A DNA stretch of 26,478 nucleotides from Nitrospirota bacterium (GTDB lineage: Bacteria > Nitrospirota > CAKKRA01 > 9FT-COMBO-42-15), in assembly GCA_016195585.1 (NCBI GenBank), contig JACPZJ010000178.1, forward strand, positions 1-26,478, in the 5' to 3' direction. The notes under the pieces are model-generated. The model had not been told where the DNA came from and made no database searches. It saw only the letters and a list, made by a program, of their open reading frames with translations. This document shows, in pieces, positions 1-7,467 of the stretch. Numbering within the stretch: position 1 is the first letter of the stretch; every line of letters begins with the position of its first letter. The translations under genes and the position numbers were made by a program.

Positions 1-35
1 CATTAATTAACTAACGACTTAATACTTACGACTGT

Positions 36-854
36 CTATTTTATATGACAGGTTGTGCACAATGCGCTGGCAGCATTAGACTTTCTTAAGAATGTTGCAT
101 AATCCCTGCCATTTGGCGCAAGCTGGTTGGCAGGCGTGCCAAATTCCGCTGTTGTTCCATGCGGGTTGTGGCAAGATGCGCACTCTACCATGAATACTCC
201 GCCTGTTGGATATAACTTTACCTCATTATCATCTGCCCTGGTGTTAGCGGTCTCCTCAAACCATAAAGCAGTTGAGGAAGAACCACCCGGTATATTAAAT
301 TGTGGGTCAAGTGTTGTTCCGCCATAATTTGCATATCTTATTGATATTGGATGGTCGTCAGAAAGGTTCTGTGTAAGGTTTGTTATCCATCTATTCCCTG
401 CCCCTTCTGGCATTGTGTTGTCAGTAGGAGAGTTTGGGAGACCATTAAATGTCCAGCCCTGGCTTGTTGGTGTGGTGCTAAAATTGCCGGAGCCTGGTGC
501 ATTCCTTATTGCATCTAATGCAATTGTGCCATCATGGCAGGATAGACAAGCTAAAGAAATACCGCCAGGCTGACCTGTTGGTGCATCCATGGTTGTGCTG
601 GTATATGGTGTATAAGTACCTGCTGTTGCCAATGCCCTGTTCCAGAGGGGTGCATCTGTTGTACCACCGTGAGGCGTATGGCAAAATACGCAGACTTCTG
701 AGGTTCCACTGGTATAAACATCTGCATATGGTGTGCTCTCTGCTACCTCAACATGGCTGGAGCTCAGATTGTGCCTGCTCATTGTAATCATTGCATAGGC
801 AGATGATGCATAGAGCATGCTGAAAAGCACTGTTAATAATAAAAACCTTCTCAT
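36..854 (-). CDS. Tetrahaem c-type cytochrome, doubled-CxxCH family (paralogue 1)
   Basis: Probable periplasmic electron-transfer protein. Numbering from the chosen start (272 aa), residues 1-21 form a signal peptide ending SSAYA. CxxCH motifs are CVFCH (55-59), CLSCH (103-107), CASCH (225-229) and CTTCH (266-270, four residues before the C terminus). Non-motif histidines in RHNLS and in SDDHPIS are shared with the paralogues at 2447-3310 and 3469-4260 and are candidate distal haem ligands. The start at 854 is preferred over an upstream TTG at 902 because TAAGGAGGAG lies just before it and the signal peptide then begins MRRF. This copy lacks the middle CxxCH found in both paralogues. Redox partner and substrate are unknown. 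The haem-protein call is secure; the role in electron transfer is inference. Confidence 0.93.
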   Translation of the reverse strand: MRRFLLLTVLFSMLYASSAYAMITMSRHNLSSSHVEVAESTPYADVYTSGTSEVCVFCHTPHGGTTDAPLWNRALATAGTYTPYTSTTMDAPTGQPGGISLACLSCHDGTIALDAIRNAPGSGNFSTTPTSQGWTFNGLPNSPTDNTMPEGAGNRWITNLTQNLSDDHPISIRYANYGGTTLDPQFNIPGGSSSTALWFEETANTRADDNEVKLYPTGGVFMVECASCHNPHGTTAEFGTPANQLAPNGRDYATFLRKSNAASALCTTCHIK

Positions 855-1038
855 AATCTTCTCCTCCTTACTTTCCTTTAAAATTTGTTTTATATTCCCC
901 AATCCTTAAATTAGTCTCTTTCTTCGTATTACAATCTTACTGAATTATACTTGCAATTTTTATACCTTGTTACATATATCTCTAACTGCTTGTTTTTACT
1001 ACATAAGATTTCCTTTCACCACCTCCCTCTTTATATTT

Positions 1039-1054
1039 GTTACCATTTGGTAGC
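1039..1054. promoter_or_regulatory. Near-palindromic operator-like site, copy 1
   Basis: The sequence GTTACCATTTGGTAGC is a near-perfect inverted repeat (GTTACCA / TGGTAGC, 6 of 7 pairs). It lies about 185 bases upstream of the cytochrome start at 854 and closely matches sites at 4501, 8425 and 17170. Intergenic placement and recurrence suggest binding of a dimeric transcription factor. The factor is not identifiable from this window. Confidence 0.5.
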
Positions 1055-1134
1055 CATATATAGCGCCATTTATATTACTTATCTAATTGAAAATATTAAA
1101 AATTCCTTTTCTCTCGCCATCAAAAACCCCACCT

Positions 1135-1150
1135 GCTACTATTTAGTAGC
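1135..1150. promoter_or_regulatory. Degenerate palindromic site related to copy 1
   Basis: GCTACTATTTAGTAGC is a perfect 7-base inverted repeat with a 2-base centre. It has the same layout as the operator-like sites but differs at several positions. Its centre is 96 bases from copy 1, so it could be a second, weaker site for the same protein, or an unrelated palindrome. Confidence 0.25.
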
Positions 1151-1187
1151 AAGCTACTTCTCTCCACCTAAAAATCCTTTTCCATTC

Positions 1188-1253
1188 GTCATTCCGTGCT
1201 TGACACGGAATCCATTTTTTTATCTTCTGGATTCCTGCCTTCGCAGAAATGAC
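1188..1253. repeat. Inverted-repeat element (GTCATTC...GAATGAC type), copy 1
   Basis: A 66-base element begins GTCATTCCG and ends GCAGAAATGAC. Each half can form a small hairpin (ATTCCG...CGGAAT; TTCCTGC...GCAGAAA), and the two halves are joined by inverted TCCA/TGGA arms. The same architecture is seen at 4784-4863. Such elements are commonly dispersed in many copies in bacterial genomes, like REP or small MITE sequences; no transposase is nearby. Confidence 0.75.
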
Positions 1254-1322
1254 ATTTTATTTCATTTGTGCGGTGACTTATCAGCATGAATGTTTCATTT
1301 ACCATCTACCCTACCCATACGC

Positions 1323-2381
1323 TCAATTCTTCCCTGCTGCCTTTACCTTTTGTGCATTATATTTTTCACCCATATACTGATATATATTTATCCGCCTGTT
1401 ATACTGGTCTGCCACATATATCTTATCATCCTCGTCTATAAACATCCCTGCAGGAAGCCACAGCTCCCCTGCCTTATTTCCCATATTTGCAAAAAACAGG
1501 AGGATTCTCCCTTCCTGATCAAATATCTGGATATTATTAAAGGCCGCATCAACCACATATATATGGCCTTCGCTGTCTAATGCTATGCCTTTTGGCTTTG
1601 AAAACTGGCCGTATGATGTACCCACCTCGCCAAACTTCTTTATGAACTTCCCGTCTGCATCAAATATCTGCACGCGAAAGTTCATTGTATCCATTATATA
1701 TACCTTATCATCTTTTTTATCAATAAAAATATTGGTCGGATAATTGAACTCGCCATCATTTGTTCCCCTTTTGCCTATTTCAAAGAGCTTATCGCCTTTA
1801 GCATTAAATACAAAAATCTTATTGAGCTTTGTGTCTACCACATAAAGCCTGTCAAGCTTTTCATTTAATGCTATACCAACAGGCTGCTCTAAATCCCCCT
1901 TTTTGCCGATTCCAAGAATGAATTTTGTGTCTTTATCGTATACAACAACCCTGTTCTGCACCGTGTCTGTTACAAATATCCTGCCTGTGCTGTCTGTTGT
2001 TATGCCTGCTGGTTTTGTTAATACCCCGCTTCCCTCGTTTCCAAGTATGACAAACTTGTTTGCAACATAATCAAAGATAAGAACCTTACCTAATCCTGTG
2101 TCTGCTACATATACCCTGCCGTCTTTATCTACATGGATGCCATAAGGTTTTCTTAGACCCTCAATCACATCCGCGCCAAGCACTGCTGTCTTTAGTGTTT
2201 TGCCAATACTTTCCTTCTCTATATCCCTGGAGGTTGAGAGTGTGCCTATATATCTTATTTTTGGTTCATCCGGCGGCAGAGGCCAGACTAATTCTCCCTC
2301 TGTCTTTATTCCAGCACAACCGCTTACGAGCAATAAAGATATTGCTGTTATTAAATTTTTATAAATCCCTCCTTGATACAT
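1323..2381 (-). CDS. NHL-repeat beta-propeller lipoprotein
   Basis: Predicted lipoprotein of about 352 aa. The N terminus carries a hydrophobic stretch ending in the lipobox LVSGC, so it should be lipid-anchored in the envelope. The rest is about six NHL repeats with recurring patterns such as YVADTGLGKVLIFD, FVTDTVQNRVVVYD and YIMDTMNFRVQIFD, each preceded by a P-x-GI-x-hD turn; this predicts a six-bladed propeller. Propellers of this kind usually bind proteins or ligands, and no catalytic residues are evident. It lies 65 bases downstream of a pentahaem cytochrome and is probably co-transcribed with it. The start is uncertain: an upstream TTG (2429) is possible, and the only good Shine-Dalgarno sequence (AAGGAGGG) lies just after the ATG at 2381, inside the frame. 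Confidence 0.85.
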   Translation of the reverse strand: MYQGGIYKNLITAISLLLVSGCAGIKTEGELVWPLPPDEPKIRYIGTLSTSRDIEKESIGKTLKTAVLGADVIEGLRKPYGIHVDKDGRVYVADTGLGKVLIFDYVANKFVILGNEGSGVLTKPAGITTDSTGRIFVTDTVQNRVVVYDKDTKFILGIGKKGDLEQPVGIALNEKLDRLYVVDTKLNKIFVFNAKGDKLFEIGKRGTNDGEFNYPTNIFIDKKDDKVYIMDTMNFRVQIFDADGKFIKKFGEVGTSYGQFSKPKGIALDSEGHIYVVDAAFNNIQIFDQEGRILLFFANMGNKAGELWLPAGMFIDEDDKIYVADQYNRRINIYQYMGEKYNAQKVKAAGKN

Positions 2382-2446
2382 TTTATGAATTATATTATAA
2401 CTAAAACCATCTTGCAACTTAAATCTCAAGACTTACGCATGCCCTT

Positions 2447-3310
2447 TTATTTTATATGGCATGTAGTGCATAATGCGCTGCTGCTATTAGATTTCCTTAA
2501 AAATGTCGGATACAGATTTACACCATCAGATGAAAGCGTTCCGTGCGGATTATGGCACGATGCGCATTGTACTTTATATCCGCTTGCGCCATCGCTATAA
2601 AGTTTTATCTCATTATCATCAGCCCTGTTTGCCATTCCTCCTGTTTCAAACCACGCAACCCTTCCATTGCTGTTTGTTGGTTGATTAAACATTGGATCCT
2701 GTGCAGGTGTTGGATAGTTCATTGAAATAGGGTGCTGGTTGCTTAGGTTCTGAGTAAAAGCTGCAACTTCATATGCAGGCGCAATACCGCTACCTTGAAA
2801 ATGGCAAAGTAGACAACTACCAGTCGCAGATGTTGTCTGCCCTGATTGAGCTAAGCCAAAGTGATTACCTGCTGTATTAGGACCCCAATCAGTAGAGCCA
2901 CCTGGCGTATAGTAGCCTGAGCCTGGCTTATTTATAATAGAGTCTACTGCTATTGTTCCATCATGGCATGATAGACATGCCAATGATATGCCATCTGGCT
3001 GTCCTACGATTGTATCCATTGTAGTGCTTGAATAAGGGGTGTAATTTCCTGTTGCAGGCAATGTCCTGTTCCATAGCGGGGCGTTTGTGGCAGCGCCATG
3101 GGGTGTATGGCAGTACACACAAACTTCACCATAATCATTATACAAAGTGCCTTTTACACCGAGCATTAAGGCATTAGCATATGGCACCATAAGATTGTGC
3201 CGTGTATCCGTAATACCACCTCTATTTGTAACTGGAGCTGATATTGCCTGAGATGCTAATAGACCAATTGATGCGAAGCTTATTGATATTGCAAGTAAAA
3301 ACCTTTTCAT
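2447..3310 (-). CDS. Pentahaem c-type cytochrome, doubled-CxxCH family (paralogue 2)
   Basis: Exported multihaem cytochrome of 287 aa. A signal peptide of about 25 residues ends QAISA. Five haem motifs are visible in order: CVYCH, CLSCH, CLLCH, CASCH and CTTCH, the last again ending the protein as CTTCHIK. The TRHNL and NQHPIS histidines match the other two paralogues and are candidate axial ligands. The start is supported by GGAGGG about eight bases upstream and by a good promoter at 3420-3392. The NHL lipoprotein follows after a short gap, suggesting an electron carrier and an accessory envelope protein made together. Function beyond haem binding is inferred. Confidence 0.94.
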   Translation of the reverse strand: MKRFLLAISISFASIGLLASQAISAPVTNRGGITDTRHNLMVPYANALMLGVKGTLYNDYGEVCVYCHTPHGAATNAPLWNRTLPATGNYTPYSSTTMDTIVGQPDGISLACLSCHDGTIAVDSIINKPGSGYYTPGGSTDWGPNTAGNHFGLAQSGQTTSATGSCLLCHFQGSGIAPAYEVAAFTQNLSNQHPISMNYPTPAQDPMFNQPTNSNGRVAWFETGGMANRADDNEIKLYSDGASGYKVQCASCHNPHGTLSSDGVNLYPTFLRKSNSSSALCTTCHIK

Positions 3311-3391
3311 GTTCTATCCCTCCGTAAGCGATAATTTTTACCTACACATCCCCTACTTTTACTGCTTGTCTATATTATTTTTCTGGCACAA

Positions 3392-3420
3392 CAAATATCA
3401 CATTTTTTTAAGCATGTCAA
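3392..3420 (-). promoter_or_regulatory. Sigma-70-type promoter for the pentahaem cytochrome at 3310
   Basis: On the minus strand, TTGACA (3420-3415) is followed after 17 bases by TATTTG (3397-3392). The predicted transcript begins about 75 bases before the ATG at 3310. The -35 matches consensus; the -10 is moderate. Confidence 0.55.
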
Positions 3421-3468
3421 GTAATAAATTTAATTTATTAATATTGTTATAAAAATTTATTATATGCC

Positions 3469-4260
3469 TTATTTAATATGACAAGTCATGCAAAGTGCGC
3501 TGTCCTTCTTGGATGTCCTTAAAAACGGGTCTCTTCCCTCTAAATTCTGCTCATCAGGGTTGTGCGGGTCATGGCATGAAGCGCACTGAACCTTGCCGCT
3601 AAATAATCTTATTCCATTTGGAAATATGCCTGTCCCTGGCGGTATATTGAACTTCGGGTCCTGGAATACTGTTGGATAGCTCATTGAAACAGGATGGTCA
3701 TCTGATAGATTTTTTGTAAGATACTTAATTGTTGCATCATGCGCGCCATATAATCCTGCAAGCTCGCCTTGAGGGGTATGGCACTTGCCGCAGCTATCAC
3801 CTGATGTCTCAGTGCTCATCCTGTAATGAACGCCTGTATCCACCCATCCTGTATTAGGCGTATTAATAATTGAATCCACAGCAACTGTGCCGTCATGGCA
3901 GGAAAGACATGCAAGGGAAACGCCGTCAGGCGCGCTTGGCATGCTTACATCAATAGTTGTGCTTCTGTACATGCTGTAGCCAGAAGCGCTTGGTAGTGCG
4001 TGATTCCATAGTGGAGCTACATCACTTGAGCCATGAGGTGTATGGCAGTACACGCATACCTCGCCGTAATCATTATAAGTTACGCCATTCATTGCGCCAA
4101 CACCGCCCTTTGCAATTGCCCTCTGGCTAAGATACGATAAATCATGCTTGGAACGAAGGATTGTGCCGCTTTGTCCTGGTATTGCCTTGAAGATCAGGTA
4201 TATTGCTAAGAATAAGAGGATGTAGAATATTATATTCTCAATGAAGCTTAGGTACTTCAT
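3469..4260 (-). CDS. Pentahaem c-type cytochrome, doubled-CxxCH family (paralogue 3)
   Basis: About 263 aa from the preferred start. Residues about 8-28 are strongly hydrophobic and lack a clear cleavage site, so the protein may stay anchored in the inner membrane facing the periplasm. Haem motifs in order: CVYCH, CLSCH, CGKCH, CASCH, CMTCH, with CMTCHIK at the very end. SKHDLS and SDDHPVS supply the conserved extra histidines. An ATG ten codons upstream (4290) is in frame, but a GGGGGGAGAGG purine tract falls between the two ATGs, favouring 4260. A near-consensus promoter lies at 4327-4300. With the genes at 36 and 2447 it forms a paralogous trio transcribed in the same direction. Confidence 0.93.
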   Translation of the reverse strand: MKYLSFIENIIFYILLFLAIYLIFKAIPGQSGTILRSKHDLSYLSQRAIAKGGVGAMNGVTYNDYGEVCVYCHTPHGSSDVAPLWNHALPSASGYSMYRSTTIDVSMPSAPDGVSLACLSCHDGTVAVDSIINTPNTGWVDTGVHYRMSTETSGDSCGKCHTPQGELAGLYGAHDATIKYLTKNLSDDHPVSMSYPTVFQDPKFNIPPGTGIFPNGIRLFSGKVQCASCHDPHNPDEQNLEGRDPFLRTSKKDSALCMTCHIK

Positions 4261-4299
4261 TACGAGATACCTCTCCCCCCTGTAATTCATAACACAGTT

Positions 4300-4327
4300 A
4301 TTATAGTATTTATTTCTGCCATGTCAA
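4300..4327 (-). promoter_or_regulatory. Near-consensus sigma-70 promoter for the cytochrome at 4260
   Basis: On the minus strand, TTGACA (4327-4322), 16 bases, then TATAAT (4305-4300). Both hexamers match consensus exactly. Transcription would begin near 4293, giving a leader of about 33 bases before the ATG at 4260. Confidence 0.75.
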
Positions 4328-4500
4328 GGATGAAAAATCTTTAATAATTATTAATAGCAAATACTATGCCATTGCAAATAAGAAATATTATAAAAACCAT
4401 TTTTACCTTGAATAGATTAAAAAATCAATGAGTTATATCTCTTTAAATAGTCATAATAGTGTTACCTTCAAAGAATCTTCTAATTTATAGACACAGAATT

Positions 4501-4516
4501 GTAACCATCTGGTAGC
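4501..4516. promoter_or_regulatory. Near-palindromic operator-like site, copy 2
   Basis: GTAACCATCTGGTAGC differs from copy 3 (8425) at one base and from copy 1 (1039) at two. It lies between divergent genes, about 240 bases from the cytochrome start at 4260 and 390 bases from the RCC1 start at 4906, so it could serve either. Confidence 0.5.
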
Positions 4517-4653
4517 AGTCCATCTCTTGCATCCTTCTGTAGTAAAACCTTTACAAACTTATCTTAAAAATGAACATTTTTGTTCAAAAAAACAATCTAA
4601 AAAATAGCAAGTAATTGAAAAATAAAGGCATTGCTTTTGGTATAGATATTGCT

Positions 4654-4681
4654 TATCTCAATATTGCATATCTCAATATTG
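4654..4681. repeat. Short direct repeat, 15-base period
   Basis: TATCTCAATATTG occurs at 4654-4666 and again at 4669-4681, preceded by a degenerate third copy. It could be a binding site or chance AT-rich sequence. Confidence 0.4.
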
Positions 4682-4783
4682 TTACATAGCATTATTCCAT
4701 TAATCACTACTACAGAATTACAGAAACAGTATAAGTGTTGTAATTAAATCAGCCTATTGAAAAACTCTAAAATAATCATAAGT

Positions 4784-4863
4784 GTCATTCTCGCATGTTT
4801 TAGCGGGAATCCAGTTCTTGTAAATTCAATAAGTTCTTGATTCCGCATCAAGTGCGGAATGAC
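4784..4863. repeat. Inverted-repeat element (GTCATTC...GAATGAC type), copy 2
   Basis: An 80-base element begins GTCATTCTCGC and ends GTGCGGAATGAC. Two internal hairpins (ATTCTCGC...GCGGGAAT and ATTCCGCA...TGCGGAAT) are joined by a short AT-rich centre. It shares its layout and termini with the element at 1188-1253 and ends 42 bases before the RCC1 start, so it may influence that gene's leader. Confidence 0.8.
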
Positions 4864-4905
4864 AATAATAAAACAGCAACATAATAACACAAGGAGGGAC
4901 GCATT

Positions 4906-6069
4906 ATGAAAAGCAAAGGATTGTTAGGGATGTTGTTTTCTTTTTTTGTTGCGGTAACCATTATTTTTGCACCAGCAGCACATGCAATTGTATTAAGCGG
5001 CATTCCATACGCTTGGGGACAAGGCAGCTATGGTCAGATCGGTGATGGAACGTCATTCAACAGGTACACACCTGTTCAAGTTAGTGGACTAACAGGAGTA
5101 ATAGCTATTAAAGGGGGAGGGTTTCACACAGTTGCCCTAAAGAATGACGGTAATGTCTGGACATGGGGAGCAAATTGGTGGGGACAGCTTGGTGATGGAA
5201 CAACGACCGATAGATATACCCCTGTTCAGGTTAGTGGGCTAACAGGTATAATAGCCATTGCAGGGGGAGGTGAACATACCATTGTCTTAAAGAATGATGG
5301 TACGATCTGGGGATGGGGACGAAATCAGTTTGGCGAGCTCGGCGATGGAACAACAACCAATAGAGCCACCCCTGTTCAGGTTAGTGGACTAACAGGTATA
5401 ATAGCCATTGCAGGGGGATATTGGCATACCATCGCCCTTAGAAATGATGGTACAGTTTGGGTATGGGGACGGAATCAGTTTGGCGAAATTGGTGATGGAA
5501 CTTTCAATAATATTAGGCCTACCCCTGTTCAGGTTAGTGGGCTAACAGGTGTGGTAGCCATTGCAGGGGGAGGCGTACATACCATTGTCCTTAAAAATGA
5601 CGGCACAGTCTGGGCATGGGGGAATAATGAGTTTGGCCAACTTGGTAATGGAACAATATCATATTATAACCCAACTCCTGTTCAGGTCAGTGGGCTTGTA
5701 GGCGTAACTGCTATTGCTGGTGGTGAAGGTTATCATACAATTGCCTTAAGAAATGATGGAACAGTTTGGGCTTGGGGTAAAAATGACTATGGTCAGCTTG
5801 GTGATGGAACAACGACCCATAGAAATATCCCTATCCATGTCAGTGGACTTACAAGCATAGAAGCTATTGCTGGTGGGGGAAATCATACTATTGCTTTAAA
5901 GAATGACGGAACTGTCTGGGCATGGGGACAGAATAATGACTGGGGCCAGCTTGGAGACGGAACAGTGGTCAATAGATATACTCCTGTTCAGGTTAGCGGG
6001 CTTACAGGAGTAGTAGCTATTGACGCTGGTTTTTATCATACTCTCGCTATTAAACACCCGTGCCCTTAG
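4906..6069 (+). CDS. Secreted RCC1-repeat seven-bladed propeller protein
   Basis: A 387-aa protein with a signal peptide of about 27 residues (ending PAAHA), followed almost entirely by seven RCC1 repeats of about 50 residues. Each carries a WxWGxNxxGQLGDGT core, then TPVQVSGLTGV, then AIAGGxxHTxALKNDGTV. Seven repeats match a closed RCC1-type beta-propeller. Eukaryotic RCC1 is a nucleotide exchange factor, but exported bacterial proteins with these repeats are generally of unknown function, so none is assigned. The repeats are also very similar at the DNA level (recurring CCTGTTCAGGTTAGTGG), making the gene prone to unequal recombination. The start is well supported by AAGGAGGG 10 bases upstream. 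No lipobox or other domain was seen. Confidence 0.92.
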   Translation: MKSKGLLGMLFSFFVAVTIIFAPAAHAIVLSGIPYAWGQGSYGQIGDGTSFNRYTPVQVSGLTGVIAIKGGGFHTVALKNDGNVWTWGANWWGQLGDGTTTDRYTPVQVSGLTGIIAIAGGGEHTIVLKNDGTIWGWGRNQFGELGDGTTTNRATPVQVSGLTGIIAIAGGYWHTIALRNDGTVWVWGRNQFGEIGDGTFNNIRPTPVQVSGLTGVVAIAGGGVHTIVLKNDGTVWAWGNNEFGQLGNGTISYYNPTPVQVSGLVGVTAIAGGEGYHTIALRNDGTVWAWGKNDYGQLGDGTTTHRNIPIHVSGLTSIEAIAGGGNHTIALKNDGTVWAWGQNNDWGQLGDGTVVNRYTPVQVSGLTGVVAIDAGFYHTLAIKHPCP

Positions 6070-6097
6070 ATAAGAGCCTCTATCATTGCCTTCCGTT

Positions 6098-6127
6098 GGT
6101 AGGGGCGTAATATATTACGCCCCTACC
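6098..6127. terminator. Perfect 30-base palindrome after the RCC1 gene
   Basis: The two 15-base arms are GGTAGGGGCGTAATA and its exact complement. It begins 29 bases after the RCC1 stop and probably forms a stable hairpin in RNA. There is no strong T run, so it may be a repeat-family member or a processing/stability hairpin rather than a classical terminator. Its GTAGGGGCG arm recurs at 8982. Confidence 0.55.
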
Positions 6128-6224
6128 AAATATCATCTTTTAATTAATCGATCATTGTATAAAAAGTCTTCAACCTGCCCTGTTTATATTTAACGATTAA
6201 ATAAATCAATTAACAAAAATAATA

Positions 6225-6254
6225 TTGACAATGTAAGCTCTTTTTCAGTAATAT
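6225..6254 (+). promoter_or_regulatory. Sigma-70-type promoter for the Reg_prop propeller gene
   Basis: TTGACA (6225-6230), 18 bases, TAATAT (6249-6254). The predicted start lies about 36 bases before the ATG at 6298, leaving room for AGGAGGAAG as ribosome-binding site. Confidence 0.65.
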
Positions 6255-6297
6255 TAATGAAATTTAATATTATTTGTAACAGGAGGAAGAAAATTTA

Positions 6298-7437
6298 ATG
6301 AAAAGAAATCTGGTAATTGTTCTTATTGCCATTGGTGTGGCTGCAGGTATCGGCATCGGGCTGTATGTTGGTAAAGAAGGAGAAAAGGTCTCTAAGGGGG
6401 CAATAAAGGACGTTCAGCAGTTTGGTGTCGGGCCGACAAGAAATGTAAAGGCGCTTTTGGCAGAAGACCCTGTCCTATATGTTGGGACATCGCAGGGCAT
6501 TGTAAGATACAATACGCAGGATGGACAGCATATGGTGTTTGATAATAAAAACTCAGGGCTCGTCAGCAACGGGATTTTTTATCTAACAAAGATTGATAAC
6601 AAGCTGTGGGTTGGCACATACGGCGGCGGCCTGTCTATCTTTGATGGCGAAAAATGGAAAACCTATAACATTCCTCAGGGACTGGCTGATGCCTTTGTGT
6701 ACGGCGCTGCCAAGGCGCCTAATGGCGATATCTGGATTGCCACATGGTCGGGCGCAAATCAGATTATTGGCGGTAAACTTGACGATCCAAAGGCATGGAA
6801 AACATATACGGTAAAGAATACTAATGGCGGCCTTCCCAATGACTGGGTTTATAGTGTTATTGTTGATCCCAAAGGAAATGTCTGGTTTGGCACAGAAGGC
6901 GGCCTTGCCTTTTATGACGGCTCTAAATGGAAGAATTGGAATCATAAAGACGGATTAGGCGCCCCTTATGAAAAGGTGAAGGACACACTGACAAAGGATA
7001 CAGACCCCGCCACACTTTCCAAACACCACGCAAGACAAAAGGTAGAAATGGGGCTGGAGAAGATGCAGGCGCCTTATAATCCCAACTATATTGTCTCCAT
7101 GCTGCTGGATTCAAAGGGACGGATCTGGTGCGGCACATGGGGAGGCGGACTCTCTGTTTTTGAAAATGGCAAATTTAAAACATATACCACAAGCGAGGGT
7201 TTAATTGGAAACTATGTCCCGATGCTTAAAGAAGGGCCTGACGGAGCTATCTGGATAGGCCAGAATAAAGGCCTTTCCAAATTAAAAGAAGGGATGTTTG
7301 GGAGCAAGTTTATTAATTACACGAAAGAAGGCGGCCTTTACGGCGATATTGTTTTCTCAATGGCTTTTATGCAAAATGGTTCAGTTTGGGTAGGAAGCTT
7401 TGGCGGCGCAAGCAATTTCACTAAAGGAATAAAGTAG
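6298..7437 (+). CDS. Exported Reg_prop-type beta-propeller protein
   Basis: A 379-aa protein with an N-terminal hydrophobic segment (residues about 4-25), probably a signal peptide or membrane anchor. The rest contains about seven repeats of the two-component-regulator-propeller type, seen as LYVGTSQGIVRYN, LWVGTYGGGLSIFDG, IWIATWSGAN, VWFGTEGGLAFYDG, IWCGTWGGGLSVFENG, IWIGQNKGLSKL and VWVGSFGGASNF. In hybrid sensor kinases such repeats form the periplasmic sensor; here no kinase or cyclase domain follows, so the propeller stands alone. A charged, helical-looking insertion of about 45 residues separates blades four and five. It has its own promoter, AGGAGGAAG ribosome-binding site and terminator hairpin. 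Its ligand or partner is unknown; proximity to cytochromes suggests an envelope redox role. Confidence 0.88.
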   Translation: MKRNLVIVLIAIGVAAGIGIGLYVGKEGEKVSKGAIKDVQQFGVGPTRNVKALLAEDPVLYVGTSQGIVRYNTQDGQHMVFDNKNSGLVSNGIFYLTKIDNKLWVGTYGGGLSIFDGEKWKTYNIPQGLADAFVYGAAKAPNGDIWIATWSGANQIIGGKLDDPKAWKTYTVKNTNGGLPNDWVYSVIVDPKGNVWFGTEGGLAFYDGSKWKNWNHKDGLGAPYEKVKDTLTKDTDPATLSKHHARQKVEMGLEKMQAPYNPNYIVSMLLDSKGRIWCGTWGGGLSVFENGKFKTYTTSEGLIGNYVPMLKEGPDGAIWIGQNKGLSKLKEGMFGSKFINYTKEGGLYGDIVFSMAFMQNGSVWVGSFGGASNFTKGIK

Positions 7438-7442
7438 CTGTA

Positions 7443-7464
7443 AGGGCGAACGGTTGTTCGCCCT
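7443..7464. terminator. Bidirectional terminator hairpin between convergent genes
   Basis: Stem AGGGCGAAC / GTTCGCCCT with loop GGTT, beginning five bases after the stop at 7437 and ending just before the convergent cytochrome stop at 7468. A T-rich stretch follows on the plus strand. Confidence 0.7.
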
Positions 7465-7467
7465 GCT

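Larger units (their letters stand above)
855..1322. other. Gene-free region upstream of the first cytochrome
   Basis: This 468-base AT-rich stretch has no convincing gene. It holds the ribosome-binding site of the cytochrome starting at 854, a TATAAT-like hexamer on the minus strand (949-944, with a poor -35), two palindromic operator-like sites (1039-1054 and 1135-1150) and an inverted-repeat element (1188-1253). Short open frames on the plus strand here have low-complexity translations and no ribosome-binding sites. Confidence 0.7.
4261..4905. other. Gene-free divergent intergenic region
   Basis: This AT-rich 645-base stretch separates the minus-strand cytochromes from the plus-strand RCC1 gene. 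It contains the minus-strand promoter (4300-4327), an operator-like near-palindrome (4501-4516), a 15-base-period direct repeat (4654-4681), an inverted-repeat element (4784-4863) and the strong Shine-Dalgarno AAGGAGGG before 4906. No credible gene or structured RNA was recognised in it. Confidence 0.7.

Noticed and set aside
497..787. Open frame on the plus strand opposite the first cytochrome
   Set aside because: It is a shadow of the minus-strand cytochrome gene, has no ribosome-binding site and no recognisable protein features.
4654..4681. Direct repeats as a possible attachment site or replication iteron
   Set aside because: Only two clear copies in AT-rich DNA, with no integrase, replication gene or DnaA-box cluster nearby.
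4906..6069. Regular repeats of about 150 bases that could suggest a CRISPR or tandem array
   Set aside because: They are in phase with one open frame and encode RCC1 repeats; units are far longer than CRISPR repeats and have no spacers.
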